Assembly: GCA_004151065.3 (NCBI GenBank)
Contig: NWUY0300020930.1
Span: 4,391-26,579 of the forward strand
Reading direction: 5' to 3'
Source of the DNA: Larix sibirica
Taxonomy: Eukaryota > Streptophyta > Pinopsida > Pinales > Pinaceae
Length of the DNA stretch: 22,189 nucleotides
The notes under the pieces are model-generated. The model saw only the letters and a program-made list of their open reading frames with translations, searched no databases and had not been told where the DNA came from. Position 1 is the first letter of the stretch; every line of letters begins with the position of its first letter. The position numbers were made by a program, and so were the translations under genes. This document shows, one piece after another, positions 19,751-22,189 of the stretch.

Positions 19751-21147
19751 TTTTGGATGTAGGTTTCTAGATAGAGATTGTATTTTTTAACATTGAGTTG
19801 TAGATCCTCCTTAAAGTGCAAGATGAAGCTACATATTTTTCCAAGTCAAGAGAATCGTTGATCTAAGTATTTGCATGAGTCAGTCGGCTGCTAATGGATA
19901 TGGTTCCGTTCTTTTGACGGATCCATATCAATATGTTGCTATGGATCTACTCGTTCATAACTCAGAGGAATTGATTTTGGCCAAAATAAGGAAGATGTTT
20001 GACTGATGCTCTATTTTCCTAAGATGGCATCGTGATGTCAGTTTTGGAACGATGATATCAGATCTGGAGTCAAACTTCTCTATTTTTTTGTGATTTCATT
20101 GGGACAGCTCAGGAATTGGCTCGAAGATTCTACTTGAGGTGCACCACCAGAGAATGAACGAGCTCGGTCAAGGAATCGTTAAAGTCTATCTTTGGTATTA
20201 GTTGGTTAAGTAGTTTGAGAGTAGGTTGACTTTAAAGAGTTGGCCATGCTCCTTTTCTCTTTGTATGTATCGAAGGCAAAACAACTTGGATGTGTTAAGG
20301 CTGAGATTGTGATGCAGACATTCTCCATTTTTCCCATATTAATGAAGTATTCCTTCTATTTCATGTGAGCATGCGTTGATATGATCTGGTGTAGTTATCT
20401 CTTAGATCACGTTGTTCCTGTTCGAAGAGAGGAGAGCCCCCTCATCTGAGGTCAGGGACAATGCAATAGTTTAGTTTTATTTTTGAATTGTGTGCTTTAA
20501 TTAGAATTGGATTATAACTTTATAATTCAATATCTGATCCAATGGATGATTAAATTTATGCTTTCATTTTCCTGTAACTGTGACCACAAATTGATTTTCT
20601 TTTTGAAACTGTAAGTTTGCTTTTGGAAGTGTGATTTCAAGCTTTTATGAGTGGTGTGTTAAAACATAGATATTTCAAAGAGACATAGGAATTGAACTTG
20701 TATTAAGACTGGGTAAATCATAGTTGATTCCTTATTCCACGATTAAGTGATTTGTTTGCTTGAATATTTAGATTGCCTAAAACTCTCATAACTAATTCAA
20801 AACTAGAGACTTAAGTTCAACTCTGTTTGGAAGGATAGGGATTGCATTTAATTGAAGTGACTAATCCTTGCAACTGATTCAAATCAAAGATCTATGTTGG
20901 TTCCACTTAGAGAGATTAAGGATTGGGATTGATAAGGTGTGATTGAGTATAAGCAATTGTCTTAAAAATTTATGGAGTGAGTTTCCTTTGTTTTTGCAAG
21001 TTATCCTTTTTGAAATTCATGTTGAATCAATCTTTGACATCTAAACAAACTTTGCAGACAACCTTTAAAGGAAAGACTTACCCTGGTTGATATTTATTTG
21101 TTTGATGGAATTGATGTTCTGAAAAAGGACATTGATTCGCACCAACA
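19751..21147 (+). repeat. LTR copy C, 5'-truncated mosaic
   Basis: It starts at the TTTTGGATGTAGG position, about 193 bases inside the LTR, and ends GCACCAACA. The first 431 bp are closest to copy D (about 98 percent by eye) and the last 537 bp to copy B (over 99 percent). The middle, about 20182-20610, has no close partner here. It is followed by segment R. Confidence 0.85.
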
Positions 21148-22189
21148 TAGTTATACCTACGATCCTTGAAAGTATTATGAAAGTGTTTTGATGAACCTTC
21201 TTGCAAGGCTTTTAATCACTCACATCAATATATAATAAGGGGAATGAACTTTACCTTTTGAACCATGGGAACGCCTTTTTCAATGATGAATTCATAGTAA
21301 AGTGCAATACACAATGCAACCATTATAAAGATATGACTTTTCAACTTATGTAATAATTTTTAGTCTTATCACAGCTTGTGAAATAATGTAATGCTTAAAA
21401 CCGTATGATGAATCATAAGCAAACTAAGATCCAACCTTTGTAAAGTTGCATAAGTGTATTTAATCACATTTCTTTGAAAGATGGAAGTTTGAACTCGGTG
21501 CAATCAACATTAATGAACTTGAAGGTTAGGATCGTAGCCTCTAAATTTTTTAAAAGTCACTAAAGAGTTGTGACATGGTTGCACTCATTGGGAAAAATAT
21601 ATTTTACAACTTGTGCGATTGCCATGGAGCTCATTGCAACATGTGCGAAGATAAAACATATTAAACTTCGCAATACCATCACACTTCAAACATGGTTCAA
21701 TTTTTTGTAGGCACGTGCAATGATGTAAGGGCTATAGAAATGAACTTGGAAGGATGGTCACAAAAGATGAAGTTTCTAGAAACTGTGTACTTGGAAGGTT
21801 TTATCTGTGTACTTGGAAGGTTTTGTGATATAATGAGATGGTCACAAAAGATGATGTTTCTAGAAGTTCTGAAATTTTGTACAAAGTGTAGAAATTGTTT
21901 TTTTTCAAAGGTTGCACAATGAGTTGAAATAATAAACAAATAATAGGGTATGTGGTGTCTCCAAAATTGTAGAGATGCAAACGTGAAAGTTGTGCATAAC
22001 ACCATGCAGGGGTCAACACCATGGATCGTTGCGAGATGCACTAATCAACGATCGCTAGTAATGAAAATAATGAACTTTGTTGATGTGTGCACAACATTCC
22101 ACACTTTCCAAGATGAATCTTTTATATTAAGTGCATTGGTCTTGAAAATCATGATAAAATCAAAGTCCAAAGATTTGTCTAGGGATAAG
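21148..22189 (+). repeat. Internal segment R, copy 2, runs off the window
   Basis: It is collinear with 13761-14781 with small differences. The open frames on both strands in 21692-22041 are not conserved as protein between the two copies and are treated as chance. Confidence 0.82.
21783..21826. repeat. 22-bp tandem duplication specific to R copy 2
   Basis: CTGTGTACTTGGAAGGTTTTAT (one letter group per unit) occurs once at 21783-21804 and again, nearly complete, from 21805. R copy 1 has a single unit at about 14398-14418. Confidence 0.85.

Noticed and set aside
21692-22041. Open frames on both strands in R copy 2
   Set aside because: R copy 1 does not keep them open and the 22-bp duplication contributes part of the length; no motif is present.
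1-22189. tRNA genes, rRNA, CRISPR arrays, riboswitches or a bacterial-type defence system
   Set aside because: No T-arm consensus, direct-repeat array with spacers, or prokaryotic gene organisation was seen on either strand.

Overview
The window reads as nuclear DNA of a large, repeat-rich seed-plant genome, most likely a gymnosperm. The reasons are plant-type LINE and Ty3/gypsy domains, AT-rich composition, many old and broken transposable elements, and no intact gene. The gymnosperm call is inference: two decayed reading frames resemble uncharacterised retroelement-associated proteins that I recall, unverified, from conifer-like genomes. I see no tRNA, rRNA, CRISPR array or bacterial-style operon.

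Layout. Positions 1-1743 hold an LTR-like stretch (TATA box, poly(A) signal) and a decayed Ty3/gypsy RNase H. Positions 1744-5040 are non-coding, with three tandem duplications and one RNase H-like scrap. Positions 5103-6438 (minus strand) carry a long uncharacterised pseudogene cut off by an inverted GT/AC microsatellite. Positions 7770-10915 (minus) are a LINE with reverse transcriptase, zinc-finger (zf-RVT) and RNase H remnants, interrupted by a 297-bp Mutator-type MITE with a 9-bp target duplication.

The right half (10916-22189) is built from one LTR family. Four copies, D, A, B and C, begin TGTTGG and end CCAACA where their ends are present. Two copies of an internal segment R follow A and C. 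A second antisense LINE fragment lies directly upstream of B, at the same junction at which the first LINE meets D. The implied unit is LTR-R-antisense LINE-LTR, a non-autonomous composite element, possibly in tandem. A second uncharacterised pseudogene (18409-19750, plus) lies between B and C. Single N bases at 11541 and 18408 fall where LTR homology stops, so part of this arrangement may be an assembly artefact.

No genes here work together as a pathway. The interest lies in how the repeats were assembled: the composite LTR/LINE unit, the mosaic LTR C, the MITE with its paralogous empty site, the LINE copy that lost its catalytic motif, and two unnamed protein families.
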